64,000 nucleotides of DNA, taken from positions 14,446,001 through 14,510,000 of the forward strand of contig NC_052136.2 of NCBI RefSeq assembly GCF_016086655.4, given 5' to 3'. The stretch's first letter is position 1, and each line of letters starts with the position of its first letter. Under the pieces are notes generated by a model, which did no database searches, had not been told where the DNA came from, and saw only the letters and a list, made by a program, of their open reading frames with translations. Shown here piece after piece: positions 42,491-53,823 of the stretch. Source of the DNA: Lepeophtheirus salmonis. Taxonomy: Eukaryota; Arthropoda; Copepoda; Siphonostomatoida; Caligidae. The translations under genes were made by a program, and so were the position numbers.

Positions 42491-44351
42491 TTCAACATAA
42501 GGCTTTGGTAGAAAAATCAAATTCGATATAAAGTATTAAAACAAATCATAAAAAGGAGCGGATAAAAGAAACTCAAAATGTTTTTAGCGTGGAAGAAATT
42601 ATCATAGAAATGGAGAAAATGTCCTGTATATGGGAAGAAATTTAATCAGTGGCAAAAAATAGATAATTTTAAATTAATGCGTAAATCAAACTGAATAATT
42701 TTCAAATCTAATGCAGTAAAAGTGAGCAATGTAAAGAAGAACGTAGATGATAGAATGCTGAAAGATTCCTTTCAACAATACACCTTTAAAACACGACTGA
42801 ATCGAGGAGATCCATAAAAAAATTTTAATTTGAAAATGAGGAGGAGAAGAAATTAGGATAATTTTGTGGAAGCAGAAAAGATGAAAGTCAAGGTTTTTCA
42901 CTACATCAAGTCCGTCTGGAATCCTATTCTTAGTCCCAACCAGATATATGTAGAATAGCGTCAGGGATTTTCTTTAGTGGTAAACACTTTAAGGACTCAC
43001 GTTCTATTTGTGCAGAATGCAAAAAAAAAAATAAAGAAAAAAATTATACAGAACGTATTCCGAGACTGCAACTTGTCCAATAAAATCATGGACGCCGTCC
43101 GGAACAGGATAGGGGAGAGGGATAAGAATGATTTTCTCTTCACATTAAGTCCTATACGGTTTTGAAGGAACCAGCGAGTATGTGGCCTCGAAAGTAATTA
43201 TTCGTCTCCAATCATTTATCAAGCATGATATAAGAAGGTTTACCCTTCTCATACAATAGTAGATATAGGCTCTTAGCGAGTTTGAACAATATAAACAACA
43301 GGCAGTCTTATTTTTATGAATTTCAACTATTACGCTGTGATATCATTTGCTTGTGTTTTTTATTTTGATTCTGTGTCTCTTGCCTTTTTTTCCTGTATTA
43401 TGTTTTCAAGGGGTCTTTTCTATTTATTGTTCTTTTATATTGACAGCTTTGCCCTGTTGTGTTTGTGTGTATATTATACACATATATATATATATGTGTC
43501 GTTGTTTGTGTGTGCATGTATTAAGTATTTGTGTTTTGCTTTTTATTTGTGTTTCTTCTATATCATTTATTCGATGAGCGCTAAAGGCATATTTATGTTC
43601 ATAAATTTACAAATTACATATTATTGTATAAATTGTACTTTGTACAAGCATAATTAAATAAAGAATTTTATTATTAAAAGGGGAAAAAATAAATAATGAT
43701 TATATAACTTTGGAAGATATGTAAAAAAACAGTTCAGATTGTCAACTTGAAAAAGTAAAATGGGTGAACAAAACTTAAACACATGCTTTTTTCAGGAGGT
43801 TTTTTATAATAAGCATATATATATATATATATGTATAGACTTATTATTCGTGATTAATAAATTACCCGGGTAAGTATCTTGTCTACCCCAGTCAGAAGTT
43901 TCAGTGTTCATCATGTTACAAAAAATAGTAATAACCGAAACCCATGGTTTGTATATAAGCAATACGAAACAAACAGTATTAAATTAATAAAGTTAAAGAA
44001 CAGGTTAAGAAAAAAAAGGCCTATCCATAGTGTTGTGTTAGTCCTTAATTTTTTAGGTCCAGTCTTAGGATTGTCAGTACTAGAAATAATTAAAAAAAGA
44101 AGAAATAAAGGTGACTGACGTCAACATGGACATCCCTTTTAAAGTTTTAGGACTGATATGTAGAACTGAACCGGACCGGAACGAGACTGAACTGGAAAAA
44201 ACTGAAGTCTTCAGTCTTAAATAAGGACCGATATAACACTACCTACCAGTCACATGTGACGCGTCAAAAAAACATATATCAAGCGTTAGACCTCTGATCT
44301 ATTTCACCGTTAATTCCTTGATCCATTGTTAAACTGTACAGTGTACACATC
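42491..44351. other. Unassigned, partly AT microsatellite
   Basis: 42,960-43,180 has coding-like pieces (KHFKDSRSICAECKKKN; IMDAVRNRIGERDKNDF) that may be the tail of a transposon. 43,470-43,500 and 43,816-43,832 contain (TA)n/(TATG) tracts. 44,165-44,235 repeats GGACCG/AACTGAA words like those at 20,085-20,200. Confidence 0.35.
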
Positions 44352-44383
44352 ATATTCAGGAAAAAACAATTTTTCCTGAATAT
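44352..44383. repeat. Perfect 14-bp inverted repeat, 4-nt spacer
   Basis: ATATTCAGGAAAAA (44,352-44,365), spacer ACAA, then the exact reverse complement (44,370-44,383). No T-run follows in the way expected of a bacterial terminator, and the context is eukaryotic. Confidence 0.9.
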
Positions 44384-44619
44384 CGGAAATGAAAATCTAC
44401 CTTAATTCTCATTCAGGCAGAAAAGTAAAACATAAAGTTTCTAACCTGGGTGGTCCATGTAAATCTAATCACTTACTAATTCAAGAATTAATTAAGGTTA
44501 AGTGATTGACATTATTTAATATTTCGATATAGTAAAGCATAAATAATTAATGAGAAAAGAAAACAAACCTAAGCTCTCTACTTTTACATACGGGTCATGA
44601 AAAATGACCCTTGAACTTG

Positions 44620-44930
44620 ATCGGCGAATCTCCATTTGCGCACTCCAAGCATTGGGGGGTCTCCAGGACCCCTGTCTACGTCCTTAGCCGAAACATTGGA
44701 GAGAAAGAAGGGTTCTGTCAAAAAGGCCAAACTTTACCTGGCTAAGTCACAGATAACAGCCAAAGCCAATCTCCTCAATTCCATTAGGGCCAATGCAAGA
44801 AATCTCAGATTATCGGACTAGATTATCCAGAGAGCCTTGTGATAGTGCAGACACCACTTTTGAACCAGTAATGGAATACATCCATCTCCTCCGTTGCAAG
44901 ACTCTTTTCAATGAGTCCTCTGAGTTCTTT
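44620..44930 (+). other. GC-richer transposon-like island, unassigned
   Basis: A 61-codon frame reads SLAETLERKKGSVKKAKLYL and AKSQITAKANLLNSIRANAR, a charged helical segment. It continues with coding-like pieces after the stop. The higher GC against the flanks suggests a transposon fragment (possibly gag of an LTR element); the family was not recognised. Confidence 0.3.
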
Positions 44931-45659
44931 TGAAAATTTTGTGACCAAACGGTAAGAAATTAAACACTATAAACATTAAAAAAATAAAAACATTTTATTA
45001 ATCATCAATTATTTTAATAATGTATTTCATTATAGATTCAAATGGTAACATTTTAATCTAAATTGGGTATTTGCTTGATTTTTAATCCGGTCAGTTCAAT
45101 ACTATAAAATTTAAACGATCGTATGTTAACTAATATTTAATGAGCAACTTTTTAATTCGAAGTTTGTTTAGTAAGAATAACCAAAAGTTTTAAGTCTAGG
45201 TATATCAGAACAAATACACATAAGCAACTCCCCCTATGCCAAATTATACAGTCCTATTATATGAATATATGTATACACATAGTTTGAACGAACTCATCAA
45301 CAACTTCAAAAATTGTTGTTCACCTCAATTTATAGTTTCTAATAATTTATTATAATAATATTTAAAAAAAACAAACAAGATATGAGGGGAATATATCACA
45401 CTATAGGGGGAGTTAACATAATTCCGAACACTACGTTTTGTGAACACCTCGGTGTTTGACACCCTGTATCCGTATGCTACACACTACAGCTTGTTAGTTA
45501 CATGAACAAATTTAGTCTAGTTAAACTTCTATCAAAAGTTTTATTTTATAAATGTTTATAATAAATCATTTTTTACATCTTTAAAGGAATGGTAAAAATA
45601 TTTAAATGAAATGTAGCCTTTTTGCCTATCTGTCTGTTCATCTGTGTATCACAGCCAAT
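44931..45659. other. AT-rich spacer
   Basis: CACCCTGTATC, a mariner-end-like word, lies at 45,460-45,470 beside the small dyad AACACC-TC-GGTGTT. Nothing else recognised. Confidence 0.4.
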
Positions 45660-46680
45660 GAGGGGATATTGATCACTACAAAAAGAAAATGCAAGAAGGT
45701 TTTATTGATCTGTCATGCAGTCCAGAAAAGGAGTGGCGATCAGTGATCTCAAATAGTTCAATGTACAGATACACCATGACTGGAGGAGATTTATCGAACC
45801 CTACAGTATTTGAATTGTCTTCTTCTTGGGGGGGCTTCTCAGAAAATAATTTGGCGAGCATCTCCAATGTTGGACTCACGCTCCACAGTTTATTAAGTAG
45901 AAAGCTTTCTTGGGACCAAGTGAAAACCCTGCAAAATGGGAATCGGAAGCTATAAATAAAGAAATTCTTACAATTCATGATATGAAATCTAATAAAACAA
46001 CGGGACTACTATAGGAGAAATTTTGATATCCGCTACTTAGGTCGGCCAAACTGCTTCTATGCCCAATACAACTATGACATATAACCCTACAATATTTTCT
46101 AACGCAGAATTAATATGTAAAAAATAAGTAGATCTACTAGATCTTCCACGAATATGGGAGAAAAGAATCATGCAATCGACAAAAATTGTCAGAGAATAAA
46201 AGAAATTTACCACCCAGTTCCAAGTTTCAATATGATGTATTTTCTTCTGTACACCTTGGAAGGACTATGGGAGGATATACAATTTAGTCCTACATGCTTT
46301 CGTGAAGTATCAAGTGATGTCGGAGCTGCTGTGCTTATTAAGGCATAATGATAAGTTGGTGGGGCTTGTAGGATTTCCCTTCAAAACATATCAAAGCCCA
46401 TATTTTGTTCAGGATTCCTATACAAAGAAATTCCAGCCCGGAAATTTCTGCGGTAAATTATGCAATAATAAGTTCTAAAGCTCTTACAGCAAGTCGATTT
46501 ACATTCGGCAATGAACTACTATTATGGGAAATTAGGAAGATCATTATTACCTCTGCAGCAAGATATGCCGCTTTTTGCCGATTCCCCGAAAAGTCATCAG
46601 CGTGTGTACAGACTCATAGATAAACTTTATACTAAAATGTTCCCTTCTCTAGAATCAAATAATAATGAAAACAGATATAA
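45660..46680 (+). pseudogene. Non-LTR retrotransposon RT fragments
   Basis: 45,945-46,005 reads NKEILTIHDMKSNKTTG, like the KS-x-G-x-DG opening of a non-LTR reverse transcriptase. 46,440-46,620 reads ISSKALTASRFTFGNELLLW and EIRKIIITSAARYAAF, matching the tail at 34,860-34,900, then LYTKMFPSLESNN. The core between is lost or scrambled. Multiple stops. Confidence 0.4.
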
Positions 46681-48049
46681 CGAGTAAAAACACTATTGAT
46701 ATTGTCAACAGCAAAAAAACCTTGTGAGCTAAAAATGATTTACAGCCCACCTTATGACTTTCTATACCTGACAAACTTATTGCTTCATATTTAATTTTAT
46801 AGGCGGACTAGCGAGAAAATCCTTTATTTTTTGTACAAAAATTATCAAATACAATGAGTTTGTTACTTTTAATGTTGTATATTTTAATTGAATATTCAAA
46901 AATTTTGATTCAAAAATAAATTAAAATCTCTTCGATTTTGATCAGTTTAATACAAAATATCCCATTTCTGTCCATGAAAATGGACAAGGATTCAAAGTGG
47001 AAAAATTCGAAAAGTATGGCCACACATTAAGTCTCCTTTACTTCCCTTTAAACTCTAACACAAGTACTTCCCTGGGTTGCTTAAATGCATATTTCAGCAA
47101 TATAAAACTTGATTTGTCTCTAATAATTGTAACAGATGATCCTATTTGTATAAGGAAACATCAGGGTACAAATTGAATATTTTTTTAACCATACATTTTA
47201 TACCTGTGAATAAGTAATCAAAAATAGTTGTTGTAGAATTGTTATAAGAATTTATAGACTATACAAGAGATACTATTTATTGATTAATTAATTATGGCAA
47301 AAAAAAAGTACTATGAAGAGTAAGCCATCTCCCCCTTCATTTCTTTTGTTCATATTCATCGTTGGGCTGTAGAACATCCATAAATAATAAGAGCACATAA
47401 AAAAAATGTAAAGCCTCAATGATTTCAACCAATGATTAGTTAGTAACTCAAAGGTATCCTGTCATAATTTTTAGTTTTTAGGCAGGGATTTCAGGGCCTT
47501 GAAAGGGTTTATTATTAATTATTGTTAAAAAAAAATTAATATAAAATAATTTTGTGTGTAAATGAAACATTCGAATGTAAAATATATTTGAAAATTTACA
47601 TATTGTACCCTCAAAAATATTGTTTTTATCTACCATATAACAACCAACATTCTTTTTCTTAAAGAACAATTATTGTACTTCAAGGTGTCACTATGAAATT
47701 ATATACGTTGGTAGATTCATATTATAGTTACATCATTTTCACACTTGCTTCTTTTATTATCCATTGCATGATATTATAGTCAATGTCTCTTAATAGGTCA
47801 AATTAAATGTTGGGACATTGAGAAAATGATGATGGATGAGTATACTGTTTTAATGAGGATAATTAATTAACAATCCTTAATGATTGGCTTTCTCGCTCTT
47901 TGTCAATGGTTTTCATCATGCAAAAACCTTATCAAATGAATTGAAACCTGCAATTACATACATATTAAATGTGACAGAGGCTCATATACCCTCTTGCGAA
48001 TCCTCAAAGAAACGCTCCAGTATATGAAAAAGTCATGGATGGACAATGG
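46681..48049. other. Non-coding AT-rich stretch
   Basis: No gene, repeat end or RNA gene recognised. Confidence 0.45.
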
Positions 48050-48298
48050 ATTATTTTAAAATGTAGTCTGAATGGAAATTTGAATTAAGGACCACATTTA
48101 ATCTGTATTTATGTGAATACCTATGGATTTTTGAATTATTTTTTGTGGATTTTTTTTTTTTTTGACAAATTTTATATTTTGAAACTTCTCTCCAAAAATT
48201 TAATTTTTGGATTTTTTTAATTTCAAAAGTATTCCTAAAAACAAGACCCCCTCCCCTCAAAAAAAAATAATATATACATAATCATGCAGACGCCCCTG
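48050..48298. mobile_element. CAGGGG-type MITE, right end preserved
   Basis: The right terminus is ATGCAGACGCCCCTG (48,284-48,298), the reverse complement of CAGGGGCGTCTGCAT. The interior is T-rich with ACCTATGGATTTTTGAATT, the shared wording of the family. The left end is not clear. Confidence 0.6.
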
Positions 48299-48539
48299 GA
48301 TGTAGACAGTGCACATAGGGTTTAATTTTTTGACATTTTGAGGTATGAAGACTACATTTAAGTGTCCTTGAATAATTCATTTTTTTTAAATTGTCAACAC
48401 ATTATAAAAATTCAAAATTGAGAAAGAGCTTCAACACAAAACTCTACCTAAAATCTTTTTTCCTAAAGATTATAATTCATTTGAGTTATGTATCTCAATT
48501 TGTTCAAACGTTATGCTCGATTTTGCAATTTTGTGTTAC

Positions 48540-49290
48540 CTTTGACCTTTACATCTCAAAATTTAATGGTATGTTAATGTTATCATAGGTATATAACCTT
48601 CCTACAAAGTTTCATCTAAAAAAGTTTGTAACTTTTTCTGCAATTCTGCTAAGAAAAACACGCATTGGATGCCCTTGACCTCTCAAATTTAATAGCTTCT
48701 TACTTTAAACATATGTATATCTACATAACCTCTTTTTATAATGCGTGAAAATCGCCCAATAAAAAGAAATGGGAAGAAGTTCAACTGCAGGGTAAGCATG
48801 ATTTCATTCTAGCATACTCGGTTGCTCTCATGAGTGGGAGTAATGAGGAACTTCCGTTTGCCGTCCAACATAAATATTGCCAAATATGGTTTGATAAAAT
48901 ATTTAATTAAATTAAAATAATTGCAATTTAGTTACTGAGTTTTTATATGTACGATTTATAAAAAAATATTTAATTTCTATCATATAAAACGACTTTTTCA
49001 GTTCATTTCCATAATCTGTACTTTAAAAATTGATTTGTATGCAACGGAGTCCCTCGGTAGATCACAAACCTCTACCATGGTCATTTTTCTAATTTTTTTT
49101 TCTTTTTTTTGTGAAGCATCTTTATTAAACCTACTCCTAAAATTTAATGGCCTCTTACTGTAAAAATACATAATCTTCGCAATTTAGATCATAATCGATC
49201 CGTACCTTTTTCCGGTGTCCTGCTCCAAAACAGATAAACAAACAGAGGCAATAACATAAACTCTGTTCAACTTCGTTGCGAAGGAAATAA
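48540..49290. repeat. Dispersed repeat with TTGACCTCTCAAATTTAATAG units
   Basis: Related phrases recur at 48,543 (ACATCTCAAAATTTAATGG), 48,676 (GACCTCTCAAATTTAATAGC) and 49,136 (AAAATTTAATGGCCTCTTAC). The block ends in AACAGATAAACAAACAGAGG and TTCAACTTCGTTGCGAAGG, a short hairpin-like terminus (CTTCGTTGCGAAG) seen in widespread non-autonomous repeats of aquatic invertebrates. No coding content. Confidence 0.4.
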
Positions 49291-50400
49291 CTTAAAAATT
49301 AAGAATAATCGACTTTTTCATCTTTCCTTGCGTTATACCTGATATACTAATTCAATAGTAGTCACTCTTTCCGTCACCTCCATTTTTGTTGCTTGCTATT
49401 TTTGCGCTAAATGGGAACTAAATGGTTGTTAAGACTCTCAACTTCTCATATATTGCCGTTAACTCGACTGAAATGACCTCATCTTGATGAAGACAAACTA
49501 TTCCGGGTTTATCAGTTAGATTCTCGGAGAAGAGGTCAAAGTGAACAAATCTATCCTTGACAAAAAGTATGTAATACATTTTAATTTACTGGAATAACAC
49601 TGCGCCGTAAAAAGTAAGGTATTTTCCAATCACATGTCAGAAAATATCATTAATAATAGATCATGACATATTTTGATACTTTTTAATGTATTTTTTTAAA
49701 GAACCCTTCTTTCATCCACACATTTCTCATGTTATATTTATATACATGCTCTAATGTCCTTTCTTACACTGTCATAGTGCTTTTCAAGCAGAAATATGTA
49801 AGTTCATTCTTGGTTTGTAAAGATGAAATTAGTTAGGCCTAATAACACCACCAAATTTTGAAGTGTTGCTTTCCATGTTCAAATTACTCCAGCATTGAAA
49901 ACTCAAAACTTTCCTTCTTGCAAAATATTCCAACATGTCTAAAACTACTATATGAAAATTTACAGGCGACTGTATTTTTTTCTTAGGCTTGTTTTGTACT
50001 TGTACTAGTTCATTGCCAAACTTAAAAAATATTTTGAAAAAAGGGATTAAAAATTACTCACAAATTGACTTGTATTTTCAAACATGTGGGAATGCTTTGG
50101 AAGAAGGAAGGTTGTGAGCATAGTCTGAATTTGAATAATATTTTTTGGCCTGCTGTTGTTAAGTATAACTCACTTCCTCTATACAAAACTAAAATATATA
50201 TGCGTAAATTTTATTATTGCATTTGCAAACCAATTAGAGACTATAATTTGCATGGAACAAATGCACATAAAAATGTTTATGTTTGTAAACAGAGTGGGGG
50301 GGGGGGCTAAATTTGCAGTAGAATGACCAAATTACGAATAACCTGATGTTTATGGAATCAATAAAGACAACTCAAAATGAATTGGTGATATGTTTAAATA
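49291..50400. other. Non-coding spacer
   Basis: Nothing recognised. A G10 run is at 50,298-50,307. Confidence 0.4.
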
Positions 50401-50850
50401 CTATATTTAGCTATATTCAATATGCCCTCAAGCAATACCATCCTCGACACGGCCTTCAACAGAGTAGCAGCTCTTGACGTTGAAAGTTGTATACATAGTA
50501 TACCACGCTTTCATAATGGTAGTTCAGTACGATTCCAAATTTGGATGAGAGGTGTACTAGACATTTTTCTTTAAAACATCGCAAACTGTATAGTGAACGA
50601 GGGTTGAGATCGGGGCTGGAGGATGGCCAGTAGGTGGCAAGTCAGAAGGGAGCGTTTTTGTTACTCTAGAAGTTTTTGTCGTTCTTGGCTGTATAGAGGA
50701 TGTTATGGACCTCTTGATGTTGTAGGTAGTCTGATGGAGATGCCAAAAGTCTCTGTATCCTTCTCGGCACTGACACAGAGGCGGAAGACATCGCATGTTT
50801 TGGGTCCCCACTATGTATACCTTCTTAAGTTGATTGCTAATTGATTTATG
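50401..50850 (-). pseudogene. Decayed mariner transposase, C-terminal half
   Basis: On the minus strand HPPAPISTLVHYTVCDVLKK (50,565-50,625) is a worn version of the PPSSPDLNPLDY block with the third catalytic Asp replaced by His. The terminal piece GRVEDGIA-GHIEYS (about 50,410-50,455) matches a mariner C terminus. Elevated GC against the flanks supports a transposon origin. Confidence 0.55.
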
Positions 50851-52003
50851 TTTAAAAAATACCTTTCATCGTTTTTGACATATGTTTATAATAGTATTTT
50901 TTTAAAGTCTGGAACCATAAAACTATTTAAATTTAATCAATACAAACATACCTATTTCATCGTGCTATTTAATTATTGGAAAATTCTTATACAAATATTT
51001 ATAACTAAATAATAAGAAACCTTCTAATGATGAGTTTTTTGATAACTGTCGTGGTGTCGTAAATAATATTTGATGACCTTGCTCTCGATAGCTCAAAGTT
51101 TTTTCCTCGAATCCTTGAATGTCTTGCTGTCAGCATTAATTAACTTGATTTAAAAAAATTCCGTTTCTATAAAAACAAACAAAAAATATTCTTTTGTTTT
51201 CGATCCTTCAAAGCAGAATTATCCCCCTTTTCATCACTGCGGCTCCCTATAGTATTAAAAAAACTAATATCTTAAGGTAAATTGGATATGCTCCACAAAA
51301 TATTTTATCCATCTAAATTAATAAAGAACAGTTCGTCTGTATGTATGAATTTATGTCTAGTGTACAATCATTTTTGAAATATCAAGCATAGCATTAGTTC
51401 AAATATATTTAGAGTTTACTTTTTGTAAGGAAAAAAAGAGTGTGAGGAGAAGGTGGGAGCGATATATCTGGTACTATTGAATTAAGACCCTTGTTAAAAT
51501 CAGCTATCTAATATAATTATTTGAAGGGGCATGAACTACTGTTATAAAGAGGAAAACCTCTTACATATAAAATAGCATTAGTGCAGTTTAATTACTGTAA
51601 TTATCATTTAAATTCCCATACATTTATTGTATTTAGCATTTTTAAAACAATCTATACCAATGATAGGGAATAATTTTTACTTTAGGGTGAGATGTTAACA
51701 CCACCGTGACCTATTAAATAAAGAAGAAGAAAGAGCACACGCTACAACATTTTTTCCTTTTTTAAATTTTAAAGGTTGTTTTTCTATTACAAAAATATCA
51801 ACTTTACAAATATTGTTTACTATCAGAGTGTGGCTGCGTTCTAGAGCTGAATAAGGGGGAATATAAACAAAGAATGAAGGCACAGTTAGAGAGAGGGGTG
51901 TAGAAATCGAAGAGAAGAGGGAAAGACAGAGAGAAGGAGAAATATATAGAAATAAAGACGGAAAAGGAATTAAAAAAATAAATGAAGGCAGAAAATCTGT
52001 ACA
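50851..52003. other. AT-rich spacer
   Basis: Purine-rich tract at 51,885-51,965 (GAGAGAGG, AGAGGGAAAGACAGAGAGAA). No gene. Confidence 0.45.
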
Positions 52004-52035
52004 GAGTACTTTAGTCTCCAGAGACTAAAGTACTC
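52004..52035. repeat. Perfect 15-bp inverted repeat, 2-nt spacer
   Basis: GAGTACTTTAGTCTC, spacer CA, then its exact reverse complement. The right arm belongs to the dispersed repeat (compare the reverse complement of 6,880-6,895); the left arm is extra in this copy. Confidence 0.9.
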
Positions 52036-52264
52036 CCTCGCTCATTAAGTCATTAAAATTTCTTTCTCAAGCTGTAAGTGTTATTCTTTTATTTTTGAGG
52101 AGAGAACATCTAAGTATTGAGTAACTATGTGGGAGTGTGTTAATAAAAACTGAAAGTCAGACTCGGGATTTCTATTGGAGTTATTATTATCTATATTATT
52201 AAAACAAAGTGTGTCTGTTCGTCGACGCATAATAACTCCTAGCAATGTCGGGTACTGCTGCTAG
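52020..52264 (+). mobile_element. Dispersed repeat copy 3 with Helitron-like miniature at its end
   Basis: 52,020-52,165 is the third copy of the repeat seen at 6,745 and 30,715. 52,190-52,264 starts TCTATATTATTAAAACAAAG and ends GTCGGGTACTGCTGCTAG, flanked by A (52,189) and T (52,265). TC start, CTAG end, a worn stem (CCTAGCAATGTCGGG) just before the end and A|T flanks are the Helitron signature. Confidence 0.55.
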
Positions 52265-52508
52265 TTAATTTAAACAAGCCAGCAAATTTATTTATTTTAA
52301 TTTGAACTTTTTGGGTATTTTATTTGTTTTATAGGTTTGAGCCAAGTTTTGAGTAAGAAAAAAAGTCCACCTGAAAACAAGTTTATTCTTTACAAAATTA
52401 TTTCAAAAGTTTGCGTATATTATCCATACAATTTTCCAATCCTGAGAAAATGCAATATAAATATTAAAAAAACCCTGTATTTATAGTTTTTGTTAGAAAA
52501 GGAAAAAA

Positions 52509-52547
52509 GTGTAAGTTTTCCAATTAGAACAATTGGAAAACTTACAC
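52509..52547. repeat. Perfect 17-bp inverted repeat, 5-nt spacer
   Basis: GTGTAAGTTTTCCAATT (52,509-52,525), spacer AGAAC, then the exact reverse complement (52,531-52,547). Confidence 0.9.
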
Positions 52548-53149
52548 GGCAAAAAATTTCATTTAAAATATAACTAATTAAGATTTCATTTACAATATTA
52601 CATTTCAATTTGCAATAAAGAAACTAAATTTCCTTTTTTCTTTCACAAAATTATAATGATTTGATAGGGGTTGTTTTTTTTTTTAAATTGAATGAAAAAA
52701 AAATCCAAATACATAATATTTTTTGAGATTTGAACGAAACGAATTAAAAAATAGGAATATTATTACCTGCATAAAATTACAAGAAAATAATTTATTAATT
52801 ATTAATGAAAGAGTTGATTTTGAGGTCCTGATATTATCAACATTTGACTTCCAATTTTGTCAGGTTTAATCCCAAGTCTCCGTATTCAATAATTTGCAAA
52901 CAAATTTGTTTTTCATAAGAAAATTGGGTACCACCCTAAAATCCCTTTCTACAATGTATGAAGATGGAAAAACTATCAATAACTGGTTTCTATTAGCCCA
53001 TTAAGTAGGATAAGCCACAGAGATTTCTTTTGAAGAAAAAACTGCTGATATCTATATCAAAACTATACTTTAATTTATTCGTTATAGCGTATTCCAATCA
53101 ATTTTTCTTGTTAAATGACATAATATGCTTCTTCTTTTTCATTATAGGT
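52548..53149. other. AT-rich spacer
   Basis: Nothing recognised. Confidence 0.4.
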
Positions 53150-53760
53150 GATCATCATACTGCGTGCGGTCGTTGTTTAACAACGGTCTTTGAGGGCCAG
53201 CGATAGCTCTGTTTGCGCAGGTAGGATGCTGTTTGTTTTTTGGCGGCCAGCCAGAAGTGTTTGGTGTCAGTTAAAAAGATGGCATCGATCAACAAAGTTT
53301 TATTCCACAATTATGGAAAAAGAAGAGTGTCCTTATTGCAATCTACGCAGGACGAGACAATGTCGATATTTTAAACATCTTAAACCTTTGTTTGGAGAGT
53401 CCAGAAGGATCTGGAAGAGTCCAGAATTGACAACAAGACTCTGTTCCATTCCACACTGCAAGAAATACGTTGACTTGGTTGTCAGAATCATTTTTTTTTT
53501 TTTGACTTTGTTGGATACAATGTTTGGCCTCCAAGCTCACTCTACCGCCACCCCATGGACTTTTTTTTAGTGTAAATCATAGTTGAGCAACATACCAACA
53601 GATCTTCCGGTTACACAATACCCGAGCTGATGTCTAGGATCCGGGTCAAATTCATGAATCTGCCAAAAAAATATTGTCATCAAAACCTGCTTCTGTTTCT
53701 GAGGTCGAGTCTAGGCCGTTACTGACGCCAAAGGTGATTAAACTAAATAAAAATAATAAT
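53150..53760 (+). pseudogene. Decayed mariner transposase
   Basis: 53,430-53,500 reads QQDSVPFHTARNTLTWLSES, the second catalytic block with the Asp intact. After a T-run, pieces such as SSPYRHPMDFFL-like text and EQHTNRSSGYTIPELMSRIR (53,585-53,640) follow in shifted frames, the third catalytic block and C terminus. The 5' part matches the relic in intron 1 at 27,400. Stops and a T11 expansion break it. Confidence 0.6.
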
Positions 53761-53793
53761 TTTTTTATTCACCTTTCATTTGGCATTGATTTT

Positions 53794-53823
53794 TACTAAA
53801 CAAATCCGAGGATTTGTTTAGTA
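53794..53823. repeat. Perfect 14-bp inverted repeat, 2-nt spacer
   Basis: TACTAAACAAATCC, spacer GA, then the exact reverse complement. It lies about 35 bp past the last coding text of the mariner relic. Confidence 0.9.

Noticed and set aside
43316..43657. 113-codon hydrophobic, Cys/Phe-rich frame with possible membrane segments
   Set aside because: It is produced by T-rich sequence plus a (TA)n/(TG)n tract; no splice sites, no conserved motif, low-complexity codons.
44352..44383. Rho-independent terminator
   Set aside because: The context is eukaryotic, with AT arms and no downstream T-run; treated as an inverted repeat only.
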